Source: Emydura subglobosa (Eukaryota > Chordata > Testudines > Chelidae). From it: a DNA stretch of 64,000 nt. Below the pieces are notes generated by a model, which saw only the letters and a list, made by a program, of their open reading frames with translations, was not told where the DNA came from and did not search any database. Both the position numbers and the translations under genes were made by a program. Position 1 is the stretch's first letter. Each line of letters begins with the position of its first letter. The DNA lies in assembly GCA_007922225.1 (NCBI GenBank), contig ML679961.1, forward strand, positions 10,861,762-10,925,761. The letters are read 5' to 3'. Positions 1-13,800 of this stretch are shown here, one piece after another.

Positions 1-1779
1 TTTCTTTCCCCTTCTCCTTTTAAGATAGGCCCCTAATGTTTCTCAAATGTACCATTTTTGTATGAAACAAAACACGAAGCTGCCTACCTCCGTGTACTTT
101 ACCCCATACGGTGGGACTGAATTGGAAACAGCAACATGGATTGCATTATTAGTTGCACAAAGAATTCCTCGGGTTTTCTCAAGACGTGTCATGTCTTAAA
201 AGAGTAATGGATAAATTTTGGATCATCTTACTAATGTAAAAGGCATCCTCCCTTTGGTGGTGTAATCTGAGTGTACACTTTACTTTGAAATAATTTTCTA
301 GAGAGAGTCAGTTACACTGCTCAATTTTCCTACACATCCTGTATTTCCATTCATCCCAGATTTCTTATGCATTTTTGGACCATATACTAAATTTCTTTTT
401 ATTAGGTAAAGTGTTTTAACTTCATAAAACCCTTACATCATCTTAACACAGACTACTATCTATTGTACTTCATGCTGCAGTGGTCTGCAATCTCCACCCC
501 ACCCCCTGAAGTAACTTTGAGCTACTTTTTAATTTCCAGAAAAGGATAATTTCTAACTTCTAACTAAAGTACCATCCTAATATCCAAGTCACCAAAAAAG
601 TGAGCCATATCTGATATGCATGCCCTAAGGTTAGCCCCAAGTTTATGCACCAGCAACCTAGCTGACATTTTGGTAGCTTGTATCTTAGGTTATGATTTGA
701 GCAGAAGCAGCTAAATAGAAATTGTAATGCCTACATACTACTTCGACTAATTGAGATCCTCACTTATTGAACTTATCTAGCAATATACAGGGGCTTTTTT
801 TAATAGACAAACTTGAAAATGATGATGTTCTTCTCCTAAATTAGAATTCAGACAAGCAGTTTACCTGTCTGATCTCAAATGTGTGGGAATTCTTACACTG
901 AAGCAGCATCAGTGATTTCAAAGTCAGGCTGAACTTACACGCTAAAGAAAACCTCCCGTTACATAAGAAGCCAAAAGGATGTGTCTAATATATATGAATA
1001 TTATAAAATAATTACATATCTTTATTGCCGTCAGTGGAGTGGTGCCTGTTACACTACCAGTGAATTTGGCAGAATATGCCTTATTTTGACTAACGAACAG
1101 TTAGATAGTTCTGGTTGAGACCAGAAGAGCTCACCATACCTCTAAATTATTACTTGTGCTCTCACTGTTAGAGGAAAAAAAGGTCAAAAGACAGACAATT
1201 CACAATAGCTAAGCAAGTCTTTATTTTTCCATCTCAACAGGGTGGTCATTCCACATTGATACTAATGAAAGGTGATGTTCGATATCATGTCAGGCTGCCA
1301 TTACATTTTACAGAAGCCTTTCAGATACATCATGTTACTTTAGGATAAACAAGTTGCATAGAACAGAGAAAGAATTGGGTCACATCCAAGCTGTCTGTCT
1401 GCAAGGGATGACTATATCCACCAGTACCCTGCATATTAATATACGCATATGGGACAGATTTGCCAGTGCATCACTGGAGAAGGAAGGGAGAGAAAGGTGG
1501 ATTTGACAGTTTTGGGGCAGATTAGAGCAGCCTAACCAGAAATTCCAGCCTGGCCCAGAGAAACCTTTCCCGATTCATGAAAACCAGTAAGGGCCTATGC
1601 CAAGTTTTGGTTTTGATGAGTTGGTATTTTCTGATGGAAAACACATTGGGAAAAAATCCCAGGCCAGTTCTAACATTGGGTGCCCAACGTGAGACATGTG
1701 AAAGGGGCTGATTTTCAGATGGATGGGTGCTCAGCACTTTCTAAAGCTCCCATTAATTCACTTTGGAAGGGAAGACAAA

Positions 1780-1913
1780 TTAAATCGAATTAAGATCACT
1801 TTAATTCTGCATAAGAGTGTCCACACAGGGGTTTAATGCAGTTTTATCAATCCACTTTAAATTCACACTTTTAATTTGGTTTCGTTTTAATGAATGTCCC
1901 CATGTAGACAAGC
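1780..1913. mobile_element. Fragment of a non-autonomous hAT-like element
   Basis: The right end, GTCCCCATGTAGACAAGCC, resembles the inverted ends with the TGTAGACAAG core seen in other short elements of this window (for example 40811-40822). The interior is TTTAAT-rich. The left end is not clear. Confidence 0.45.
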
Positions 1914-2722
1914 CTTTATATCTGCAGTAAATATTCCTGCACGCTCTTAATTCTATACTTTATTTACCTAATGATAACATGTTAGTAAGTCGATTGTCTC
2001 CATTACTCCACACCCGTCTTCCATCCTCTTTTGAATATCCTCTCATTCAGACAGTGGATATTATATATACTTTGCTAATTCCCAATTTTACTGACATTTT
2101 AAATGCAATAGCAGGGTCTTTTGTTTTATATTTTTAAAGCAGAGAGTTAATTCTGGGCTTTAAATATTTTTAAAGTTAAATCTAGCCCAGCTTTGCAAAT
2201 TTTACCAATTCGTTCTGCTGTCTGCAGAACACAGCAGTATAAATATTGGTATCGCTATTAAAATGAATTATTGACCATTTTAATACATGTTGCATAGTAC
2301 ATATTAATACAGAAAATACATGTTATCAGCAATGTAATGTTGACCATGTACTAATCCATTCCACCTGCTCAAATATTAGTGCAAATAATTATATATTTGT
2401 AATGCATCATTGCTGTCTAGTTTGAATCTATGCCTCCAGAATAAATGTCTCTTCTCTGGAGTTGTTTGCTATTATGAGTAAAATGTTATATATTCATACT
2501 CAAATTGACTTTGGATGGATAAGAAAGTAGAATGAGCAACCTTCAAAAATCCACTTGCCTAAGACTTCGCAAGTTATTTTAATGAATTGTTTACAATAAA
2601 ATGAATGTTATAAAAATGTTTCCGATAAAAGCTCATGTTAACTGGCTCTTCTACAGCAAAATAATACTGAATATTAGAGTGCAAAGTTCAAAATTACCGC
2701 ACTTAAACCGGCCAGACCATTA

Positions 2723-2961
2723 GTCTAACCCAGTGTTTCCTCAATTAAATTTGGGCCGCAGAACCCTTTTTAACTTCTGCGGGGCCATGCGATACCCTCC
2801 GCTGAAAAATCTGGGACATCTTCCCCTTTTCGGCGGCGCGCGCTGTCGGCTGTTTTCGGCGGCATGATTTCAGCAGTTTCAATTTTTCGCGGAACCCTGA
2901 AATTCATCTTGCAGAACCCCCGAGTTCCACAGAACACCAATTGAGAAACACTGGTCTAACC
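2723..2961. mobile_element. Short hAT element with perfect 8-bp target-site duplication
   Basis: The element is 2731-2953 (223 bp). It starts CAGTGTTTCCTCAATT and ends AATTGAGAAACACTG, an inverted repeat with one extra base. It is flanked by the identical 8-mer GTCTAACC at 2723-2730 and 2954-2961. An 8-bp duplication and CAG..CTG ends are hallmarks of hAT transposons. The interior is GC-rich (GGCGGCGCGCGCTG near 2833) and codes for nothing, so it is a non-autonomous copy. Confidence 0.85.
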
Positions 2962-3339
2962 TAAGCTCATTGGAGACCAACAGCACATTCTCTGCAATAG
3001 GCAACGCCTAACTCATTTTGATTTAGATATGGTACGATCTAGCCCCACTGTATATTGATTGACTACACCTTCATTCATCAGTTTTGTCTACCCACTTTTA
3101 GATGTTGCCTCGCTCAGCTGGAGACCAGTAAAAAACTTATTTCTATAGAAATGCAATTCTTCTAGAGCTCACTAAAATGCGATGGCATTTGGAAACGAAA
3201 GCCTTCAAAGGCAAAAGGTAATCAAAAGGTGACTACTCCAGTTGTTTAAAGCCCGGGAAGCTGGGCTCTACTGCAAGAGGAATAAAGGAGGAATGGGAAG
3301 TGAAATCCACTCAATAGCAGCGTTCTCAACTCTTGCAAA

Positions 3340-3500
3340 TGTACTATTATTTATTACTCTTATGATAGTGCCGACCAAGGAGGAGGCACCATTTACGGAG
3401 TAGGAGACAATAGCCCCTGCTACCACATACAGCTTGCAATCTAAATAGACAAGACAGAGGTAGAGGAAAAGGGATAAGCAGACTGACCAGAGAGGGTCTG
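3340..3500 (+). repeat. Ancient SINE-like repeat, copy 1 of 3
   Basis: It shares the block AGCTTGCAATCTAAATAGAC with AGCTTACAATCCAAGTATAA at 41189 and CCTTACAGTCTAAACAGACA at 45165, preceded in each case by GAGACA and CCCTG-like words. It is probably an old amniote SINE family; the exact family was not identified. Confidence 0.45.
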
Positions 3501-6151
3501 CCAATGTTAGTCCCGGGATTTATTATGTATTTGGATAGGGATTAGGCAGGAAGGGATGAGCTAAACGGAAAGAAAAAGGACCAGAAGGGCAAGGAGGGGG
3601 GGGGACAAGGCTAGGGAGAAGAGGGAGGAAAAGGAGAGAATCATTGAGGACAGAGAGGTAAGGCTGAGGTAAAGCGGCTGGGAGGGAGGGGTTGGAGCAA
3701 ACAGCCAATCTGCAAAGGGGAAAGGACATCCACAGCGAAAAATCAAGGAAAGCAGCCTCATGACATCATCAGCGTCCACCAGCCCCTGCTGCAGCTGATC
3801 TTTGCACCTGATCTTGCCAGAGTTTATTGCCACAGAGGATTAACATGAAAGGGTTGGAAGTCGCCACCCGTATCCCCTACCTTCCAAGAGAGCCAGGGCG
3901 GGGACAAGCCAATGTGCCCCTTCCTCTTCACCAAAATATGCAGCAGGGAGGGTGTGGGAATGCCCCCCACACACACACACACAAAGGGGGGATGAAGAGG
4001 GGAAAGCGGGCACAGCAGCAGCCATCTCAAAGCCAGAGACTTGGCTCCCTCATCCCTAAGGGAGTAGAATAGTCCAAAGTTATCTCACCTTTCCTTCTGG
4101 AATCCTTCATGACAGCTAAGATCATCCTGCATATCTGGTTTATTGGCACCTAGAGACTTGAGGAAGCTGAGGATAGAGGCAGCAGGCCAAAGGCTACGGC
4201 ACACTTCCAAAGCAGGGAAGAGTCCTAGTCTCCCTGACATCAAACCATGTTGTAAGATGCACCTCCTTGGCATTGCATTCCTCACAGAAACAGAATGGAA
4301 GCAGTCAGCATTAAACCTAGTGCAAGACCGAGACTGAACCACCACCCACAGGGGCACCAGTTACATGTAGACCACGTAGGACTGCCTCTGAGGCATCTCT
4401 CACTGTATTTTTAAATTACGGGCAGCTCTTATATAAAGCAATGATAGTTGCTTTGTACGAACTTGGAGCAAATTTTCTTTCAATCCAATTAAACTGCACA
4501 TTGCTGGTGTATTTCCCGCTCCTCGCAGAAAACTGCGGAGCCCTGTTCACACAGATAACTACCCTGCAGAGCACATTGACTCTGTGGAAGTCTTTTCTTG
4601 TTGCTGCAAAAAGGATTTCTAAATCCAGGATTGCTTCCATAGTGCGGCATTTTAGCCATTCCCCTTCTCCAGTGGCTCATGTAACATACGGATAGGATCT
4701 TGTGTAGAAAATTCTCATCTCAATCCTGCCTGTTCTCCCATGTTATTGATATAGGAGCCAGGTTTCTATTAATCATGTTTTAGGACTCTAGCCTTCTCTT
4801 TTCAGATGCTAGGCTTCTTTACTTACAAATTGCTTGTTCCCCAGATCCTTTTAGCTCATGTCATCTTTACCAGTCTTTCTACTACCCTCTGTTTCTAAGA
4901 ACCTAGATTCCTTTTCTCCATCCTCATTCTCAACGGCCTCTGCCACCACCACCTCCATTTCCTGATTTTTATTTTTTCTTTTATATGTGTTGAGTTATAT
5001 TGTCATGAAGTGCCTGCTTTTTTCTGTCCTCTGCACTTTTGCAAATACAATACAATGCCAAGTCATGCTAATAAATTATAGGACTTGTAAAAACAAGTTA
5101 TTTTCCAATCTACAGCAAAACCACTAATTGGAGACAGCACAATTACACGCACGCACGCCTCTCAAACATTCACATGGCTGCCAGTCTGTTAAATTCTAAC
5201 GTTCACTCTTGAAACATTGGCAAGGTAGTACCTTCACCTTATTACATACAAATAAAAAGGCATATTTGTATTTTAGATAGAAGTACTATTATATTCAGAA
5301 ACTACTGAAAATATTTTCCTAAATTGCATACTATAAAAGCTATAAACTTAGAAATGTATAAAGATAATAGCTCCAGCATCACATCCTAACCCAAATTTTA
5401 TTTTTCAAGTCAACTTCATATTAACTAACAGTCTTTTGTATAAAAGGTTTGTGTTAGGTTTTTTATGTTATTGTTTACAAGTGGGAAGGGAAGGCCCACA
5501 CTATCAATAACTTTGATCAGTAAAATTACTTTTATTGATTTTTTTAATAGAAGGGATTTATACAATTGCATATAAAGATAAGAATATGGAAATGGAATGG
5601 AATGAAAAAGGCATATGGAGGGAATATTTTTATTGAGCGTTTAACATGTCTAAGTATTCACCTATGTTACCTCATCATTATTTTAACAGACAGAGTGGAG
5701 AATATTGCACTGAACTTATGCATGGAAAACACCACAGCTAACAAAGTAAACAATATGGTGAGTACATTTTATAGAATTTTAAAATATAATTCAAAACAAG
5801 AAATTTACAGCATAAGAAATTTTGAAGCATTTCTGTAATTTGCAGTCTTAAAATGATGCCTAGTGGTTTTGTTTACTGTTCTTAAATGTTTACAAATTGA
5901 CACTTTCTGTACAAAGATATATTGGTTAGTAAAACACTGCCCTAAAATAGTTGGCTTTAAATTACAGAGGTAACAGAGAGGTATAATTTGAATTCACATC
6001 AGAGCTTTCTAAAAATGGCAACAATACAAGCTTGTGTCTCCTCCAGTATCCAGAACTCTTTGTGGTTCTGCCATGGCTAAGGAATAGAGCTATATATCTG
6101 AACAAAGCTGCCACAGTTTCCCAGAATGCTTTGGAGGAAAACCTGGCATCC

Positions 6152-6157
6152 TTTATT
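6152..6157 (-). terminator. Candidate EXOC5 polyadenylation signal
   Basis: A minus-strand AATAAA lies about 1.5 kb past the EXOC5 stop. Others occur at 5629-5634 and 5531-5536, and a variant ATTAAA at 7611-7616 is only about 70 nt after the stop. Sequence alone does not tell which is used. Confidence 0.25.
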
Positions 6158-7683
6158 TCTCTTGCTCACCAATACAATATTCTGCTCAATATAAAATAAA
6201 GGAAAAAAATAATCAATATTGACTAAACCTGGGAAATTTTAAAAATTTGGCAGAGAATAGCTGTAACTGAGAGACAAGATAGATTCTAGGAAAACCTGCT
6301 CTGAAGAAGGGAAAGTTCTGCAGAAAATCTGCCAAGCCTACTGAGCAGAATTAAGACAGAGTGTGACAGATGATCTGCACAGCGATGATGAGTGGAACCG
6401 AGAAGCCTGAAGCAATACAATTCATACCTGGTTTCCACAGGAGCTCTCTTGCTGTAAAATATCTCCACTTATTACAGAATTTTCAACTGTTGGGAAACAA
6501 TACCCCAAATGTTTCATCATTCCCATTACTTTACTTCAGCTACTGTACCCAACATGGGTCCATCTCAAGAGGCACCTTGAATAGATTCCTATTGTTTAAA
6601 TGAACATACCGTAGTAGCTGTCCCCAGCATTAAAACAGCAGCAGGGTGGAAGAGAGGCTTCTGCACCTTCAACTATTTCATGTTCCTCAAGTGTTGAAGA
6701 TAATTTAACTTTAGGACAGGAAGTTTCAGCTTTGGATGTTGGCTAGATTTAATACAAACTCTTCCCATGTAGGGATGAATGTCTGGGTTACCCCTCATCC
6801 TTTCGCTTCTGTTACAATCTCAGTTTGTTTATGTACAGAATAAAAAAACAGAAACAAGTTTCTATTATGTTAAACTGACAACGAGCATCTTCACCTCACA
6901 AGTAATGATATCTAAAACAAGGCGGTTGCATTCATTTAGGAACATATTTAAAATTAAAAGTGCCATTATCAGATAGATAATAAACAGAGTGCCATGAGTT
7001 CATGCAAAGTTGATACATTCCAGTGAGCTCCTGAGAGGTACCAAAAAATCCCCCAAACCCTCACCAATTTAGTTTAGTTTAAAGTTCTATACAGTGAATA
7101 AATTACATCTTTCCTGGGTTAGTGTTTCTGTTACTTCTACATCTCAAAGAAATTCCAAGCTAATTAATTAAACCAAGAAATTGCATTGAGTGGGATAACA
7201 TTTTGAAAGAAATGACTTAGAAACACCAATCAACAAAGATAATTTGATTATGATTAGTTGTGCTGAAGTTTAAGTCATTAAAATTGATGAAGACTGTTTC
7301 CACACAGTTCTATTCTATGTAATCCATTACCTACGCTAAGCTCTGTAGTTAAAGTCTAACCAATGGTATCAGATAATTCAAGATTGAGTAATAAAATACT
7401 TTGAATTCATCACTTGCCTTTTTCCACTAACATTTTTCCACAATGCAAAATTAGTGGCAAGTAGTTTTGCAGAAATCATCTCTGGGGGAACTGTATCTTA
7501 AGAAACATGAATTCAGGATTACTGCTCATATTCTTTAAATAAAGTCTCGTTTAAATATGGCTGCTGTTTTCTTCTGAACAGTCATTGGCCCACAAAAACT
7601 ACTACTGCTCTTTAATAAGAAATCACTCTCTGTGCTTTTACACCTACAGCCCAGCAATGACACAACGTGTTTCGTCTGCACTC

Positions 7684-7872
7684 TCAGCTGAAGTGACGAG
7701 CCAGGCGAGCAGATCTATAATCTGCTCGCAGCTGAACAAAGGAATGAAGGATGTTCTTGTCCAGATTAGCAAGTTGTTCTCCTGAGCAGACCTGCTTTAA
7801 GTTATCTGGTGCTACGACCAAAAGGTTGCAGAGTGCATGCAGGGTATCAAAAAGCTGTAACACCAGTGGAAT
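7684..7872 (-). CDS. EXOC5: EXOC5 coding exon 18 and stop (residues 647-708)
   Basis: It encodes IPLVLQLFDTLHALCNLLVV through NLDKNILHSFVQLRADYRSA to the C-terminus LARHFS and TGA. The acceptor is CAATACAG. The end of the protein matches the vertebrate Sec10 C-terminus. Confidence 0.98.
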   Translation of the reverse strand: MPLVLQLFDTLHALCNLLVVAPDNLKQVCSGEQLANLDKNILHSFVQLRADYRSARLARHFS

Positions 7873-10800
7873 CTGTATTGAGAGAGAAATAGGAAAAACG
7901 CTCAAAGTAAGTGTAAATCTTATGAAATAGTTGCTGCAAAGTTCAACTAAAATGTCAGTGCTATTTTCCACACAGAAGACTCATTTGTGCCTTCTGTAAA
8001 AACAGAGAAAAGCAATTTTCAAAAACCAGATTTAATTTTTAAAATGTATATGAACCTGGGTACCTTTCTTTTAGAACAAATGTGAGATGTGGCCATTGAG
8101 AGGATCTGTGAAAACTGTTTAAACAAAAAAAATCCCATCACTCCCACTCTCCAGTATTACAGTTACACTATTTATAATTGAAGTGGTATTTTTATAATTT
8201 CCAATTAAATGCACTTATAGCTTTATGGAAGAAGTGACCTATTTATTTCTCATTTTTGGTAAAGTTCAGTTTTATTTTTATTATCCCACCATGAAAAAGT
8301 AGTTTTCACAATGAATTTTTCAGATGTTTTTTGTGTTCTAAAAAACGACATGGTCTTGATTTATTAAAGCTTCAGACTTGCCATGGACTTAACTTTAATT
8401 AAGGTCAAGTGCTTCTGCTATTTGAAGCAGCTTGTTTTGAAATTAATAAAAATGTGTCAGCCTCATAATGCTTTAAAAGCATATAAAGTAATGAATGATA
8501 TGTAAAAGACTGGAAGCTTCTAGTCTGGTCTCATAACACAAGAATTAGCAGATAATTAAAGATGGAACATACAAATCCGGTAGGAAGAAACACTTTCACA
8601 CAACATGCAATCAAACTGTGGAACTCACTGCCACAGGATGTTGAAGCCAAAAATTTAGCAAAATTAAAAAAGTGATGGGACATTTAGGATAAAAAGAATT
8701 ATAGTTGATGCTAACAAATTTGGAAGAGACTAAACCTCAGATGTTTGTGGTCTTAAATCTCTAACTGAAAAGGATTAGGAGGAGACCTAATGTGCAGGGC
8801 AGATTATACCACATCTGCATAATGCAGGATTTTCTTGCACCTTCCTTTGAAGCTTCTGGTGCTGGCCACTGTTGAAGTCAAAATACAGGACTAGATGGAC
8901 CAAAGGTCATCCTGTCTGGAAGTGCCTATGTTCCTAATTTATTTCAATGGGCAATCCTACATATACATGAAAACATAATGTGGTTTTGAATTACATTCCA
9001 ACAATGCACACAGGGGTATGCCAGGCATTTGCTACTCCCTGCTGGAATCCCCGCCACCTTGACCCACCACACCTGAAGGTGTCCTTGTGAGAGGGGGGGA
9101 AAAAAAAAAAAACCCAACTCTGAACCTGCAAGAACTGCCTAGAGACCACCCAGGATTAGCTGCAGGCAGAACCAATAAGGATTAATCCTCCAGAAGCTAG
9201 AAGAGCAGGGAGCAGACAGAAGCCAAGCAGGGCCAAACAAGTAATATAAAATGGGCTGGCTGCTTCTTCTAAGGACCAGTTCTGGTTGAAGCTGGGACAG
9301 GGGAGGAAGGATTTCCCCTGCCTTAATCCAAGAAGCCTGGCCTGGTCAGGGATCTAACTCTGACTGCGCCATCTGGTGAAGCCAGCAAAGGACTTTATGT
9401 TTTGGAATTTTAAAGCCCAGGTGACTTATGATTCATAAATCAGGACAGGCTTGCTTCGTGAAATGCAAATCTGGCTCAGGTGAGCTTGTGACACAATGCA
9501 AGCGAATTTAGGAGATAGATGTGAGGGCTAGTCACAAAAAGAAGGTTCTGCTGGCATCATTTATTAAATGATTAAAGCTGCTGCTGTGGTACTAGGGCAA
9601 TCTAAAATCTAAAATGTATGTTAGGTTTTGAATAGAAGGCAAAAAATGTAAAATGTGGCTATATGAAAAAGGACTTTTTCTATAAAACAATTGTTTCACT
9701 ATCCATGCATTTTATGTACGCCTCTACAGCACAATACATATTAGGTATACACACACACTAACCTTAAAGTCTTTGGCACACTTCCTGTATTCAGCCACAT
9801 CACAAATTGCTAACATGCCTCCCATGCAACTGTAGGAATATTGCTGTAGATGTTCATAAATAAGTCGATGAAAGCGAACTCCGAGCTCCATCAGAACTGT
9901 GTCCACATTCTTACCATCCATAGAATTCCTAATCTTTTCCACTTGCTTTCTGACATAGCTACATACTTTGACACAGGCCTAGAAAAAGATTGCTTGTAAG
10001 TTAACTGATTACAGAGACGTTTCCCCTCTTAAAAGACATTTGGAAAGCAAAGTCTCAGATTAATCAAGAGCAAAGTACAGAGCACTGGCTCAGACATAAT
10101 GGTCTGTGGATCTCTAGCTGACCACTTGCTGCTGGTGCTGCTTCTTTTCAGCAGAAAAACTGCACTGAAAGACATCCAAAAATACAATAAATACATCCGT
10201 AATGTTACTTTTCTGGGTATGCAATTGTTGCCATTACCTCAGGGAAGACCTGCAAATTGGAAAGCAGATCCATGACAATTCTCTATTAAGTTATGATCCA
10301 TGCTAATTTAGACTGTATTTTGGGGAGAGGGACTTCGTGTTTGTACAGCACCTAGTCTAGTCTGGACTCTACTATTATACAACAAAACTGATAACACTCC
10401 CACCAAATTAAGAATCCACATTGTGAAGGAGTTTGAGAATTCTTGGTATAGAGTGAAACAACCTGAATGTTAATCAGATGTACATGTAATTGGACATACA
10501 TGATCAAAATACCTACATTGCACAAATTATCTTCAAAACGTTACTCTGTATTACTGACAAATCTATGTTTAGTTTACTCACATTAGTATACTGAATCAAA
10601 ACACTGTTTTCATCTTCTGGTTTAAAATCTGTCTTCTTTTGTTCTGCAGCCAAGATGTGCTTCATCTGTCCAATCATACAATTCAGTGTCCTTTAAAGTT
10701 AAAATACAGGATGTGTGTTTTAAAGTATAAGTTTTCATTTATTTGGTTTTAACATTTACAAATTGTCAAGTGATCCCGCATAAAACAAAGGTGACTAGTG

Positions 10801-13800
10801 CACAATGAAGTATCCATCACTTCTACAAATCCATAAACATTAAATGAGTTTTACCATTTAATATAAAAAAAGACTGACATTAAAATGAGCTGCAAAGACC
10901 AAAAATGTTCTTGTGAAGCTGCTATGCAATACAATTTACTACACAAGACCAGTCTGATTTTCTGAAGGTGGTAGGGACATGAAGTCTATGTCTGACTTTG
11001 AGAAGTCTCTGCTCCAATGTTCTCTTTATCTTAGCCTGCAGTACAGTATGTGGTGGCCAGCTGATTTTAAAGAGGACACATTAATTGAAACATAATAATC
11101 CATTTAAAGCCAACTCTTCAGAATAGCCAGATGGCAGTCTTCTTTGCTGGGGAAACCAGATAGATTCTGGTTCTAGACTTAGTTCAGTAACAAACTTGAA
11201 CTGTGTATTATTTTTTATAACCCCAAAACACTTGTGACATGAAAAAAATCTTTCCATTCACTAGTGCTGGTTGCTTGTCTTGTTTTGAAAGATCCAGTGC
11301 AATTTTATTTGCAGCACATTTCTTCTCTCCCACTAGCAGTTATCCTTCCTGTACATTATCTGAAGTCAGAAATGGTTTATTTTATAGTCAATCCCAAAGC
11401 TGATCCAGGGAGTGCTTGAAGAGCAAAGAAGCTGAAATAGCTAGAGCTCATTTTCCCAAGTGACTCTCCCTGGAACACTCATTTTTTCAAAACGGATTCG
11501 CTCAATGTTTTCTAGGGACCACAATCAGCAAAAATGAAGTTATATAGCTTGGACCATGGATTGGAGGGAGGGAAAAATACACCTAATCCCAAAACAGGGA
11601 ATCAAATTAATTATTTTCCATGCCTATGGAGCTCAGACTCCCGTCCTGGCTATACTTCACTCTACAACCTTGCCCCCGGCAGATATTAGAGTTACATCCC
11701 ACTGCTCTTCCAACTCCCATTTTTAATACACATGCATGGAAGGCAATCTATATGGCTATACAGAGCAGCAATGTTAGTTCATTACAATGGTCCCAGGGAC
11801 TAAAATCAGTTCAGCTAATCATTACAGAGGCAGAAACCACCACTGGGAATACCCTTCAAGGTATCCTATGGTATCAGACATTGTCAGATTCTGGATAACA
11901 TTGAAACCAACAGTGCCTGGGAATCTACCTTTATTTGTTACCAAACGATGGCCAAGTACAAGACGATCTATTCTTGAGGCTCTCTCTGGTATTTTGGTGC
12001 TCATGTGGACAAAACAGTGTGCATGCAATTACATCTTTATACGATAAGTGATTTGTCTAAAAACTGGTCTCTCTTTTACAGTACCACCACAAATATGTAG
12101 TCATCTACAACACTTGTGAAAATCCCACCCTAGGTGACTTGGGAACCCAGTACCACTGACTTCCAATTGGACTTGAACTCCTCCAACTCTTAGGCACTTT
12201 CGAAAATCCCACTGTGCCAAAGTGGGAATTGCTCATGGTTCTTTGAATGAGAATCATGTGTGCCTCAGTTTCCCCTATGTGCTGCATGTTTAATCAGGTG
12301 ATGCGGCGTGGCAAAGATCCAGGTGTGACTGTAGTCTAGCTGCCTGGGCCCCGTGCCCATGAAGAACCCAGAAGACAATGACCTGGATCTGGTTGTCTAG
12401 CAAGTAATGACCACGGACTGCCGATCCCCTCTGCAGGAAACCAGCCAGTTCGGACCAGGTGGAGAACAAAGAGTTAAGGCGCATTGTCAGGTGACAATAT
12501 TTGCCGTGGAAGAGAAACAAAGGATTGAGGAGGGGCAGGTTTGGTTCGGTAAGTGTGGTCTGCTTAAAGCAGGGACACTTTCTGACTGGGGCTGCAAGAG
12601 TGCCTTGGTCTCTAGTTAGCCCCAGTTGGACTTGGCTGTACTTTTCCGCTCTCTAAGCTAACCCAAGAACTGCCTACACTGTGTTCCAGACAGTTAACAA
12701 ACCCTTCCCTCTTATAACGCTGGCCAAGTGTCACTTCAACTAATTTGGAGGTGCATCGCTCCCTTTGGGTATGTAAATCTCATCCCAGGGGGTCCAATGC
12801 AGGTGAACTCGCTGAGGGGAGCTCGCGGCATGCCACAGGTGTGCTGACCACTCCGAGATTCAGCCCCAGGAGGATGAAACCAGGGTTTACGGCAGAGAGA
12901 GTGCAACCCATGAGAAGAGTTGACACACTGAAAGGGATCCTCCCAGGGGCTGTTCCAGAGCTGTTTGAGAGCACCGGGCCGATAAATCCGTGACACCCAC
13001 CCACAGTCTTTAGATATTCTTTTTTATACACAGAACTTAATTCATTTACTCAGCCACTGAGGGCTCCGGCAACACTGTCTAGGTTTGAAACAGTGGCTCC
13101 AGAGAGTTTAAGAATGTCAAACGTGATATTTAAACCACTAAGGCATTTCCAGCAGCAGAGGCCTCTTCCATGCCCTGCAGAAGGTAACAGAGTAAGATAC
13201 AAGAAGCAATGCTTGTTTTCTCTTGTACAATGCTGTTCTTTGCTCCTTCAAGATGCAGTGGACACCTAATAATTAATACTTAATTAATGCTTATATGCCA
13301 CTTTTCAAGGCATTGCCGACATTAATTTTCAATTCCCATGGGGAGGTATTATCCCCCTTATAATGGGGAAACTGAGACATGAAGCTTAAGTGACTGCTCC
13401 AAGGTCAAACAGCAAATCATTTCAAGATATAGGAATAACACAAATCTCCTTAGTACAAGTAAACATATAAATGCTATATAAATAGAATACTTGTATAGCG
13501 GTTCAGCTCCCTAACATTAAGCACTACTTCTTTCTTGTCTTTTCCTTCTGCAAAATGACAGTAATACTTTGCATTTATATTGCTTTTTCCATCCATAAAA
13601 ATCACCCCATTTTATATGGGAGGTAACTGAGGAACACAGATTAAATGACTTACTCAGTCTCAGAGCAAGTCAATGTCAAACCCAGAGTTACACTCAAATC
13701 TCTTGACTTCCATGATATGCATTACTCCACAGTGCCACTCAGGCAAGTTGCTTAATCTCTTTCAGTCTGTCTGTCACACATACTGCTCTTTAAAGACTTT

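Larger units (their letters stand above)
1..7683. other. EXOC5 3' UTR and downstream flank
   Basis: AT-rich DNA after the EXOC5 stop, an unknown part of which is 3' UTR. It holds hAT-type remnants (about 1780-1913 and 2731-2953), a SINE-like copy (about 3340-3500) and a purine-rich tract (about 3535-3690). No coding gene is supported in the remainder; the short frames show no recognisable protein. Confidence 0.6.
7873..9762 (-). other. EXOC5 intron 17
   Basis: GT-AG intron of 1890 bp. It contains a CR1 3' end (8455-8937) and an unclassified GC-richer insert (about 9000-9400). The rest is AT-rich with nothing recognised. Confidence 0.9.

Noticed and set aside
3961..3982. Short CA-type microsatellite
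   Set aside because: About 16 bases only, so too short and ordinary to list as a feature; the similar run near 9750 is also short.
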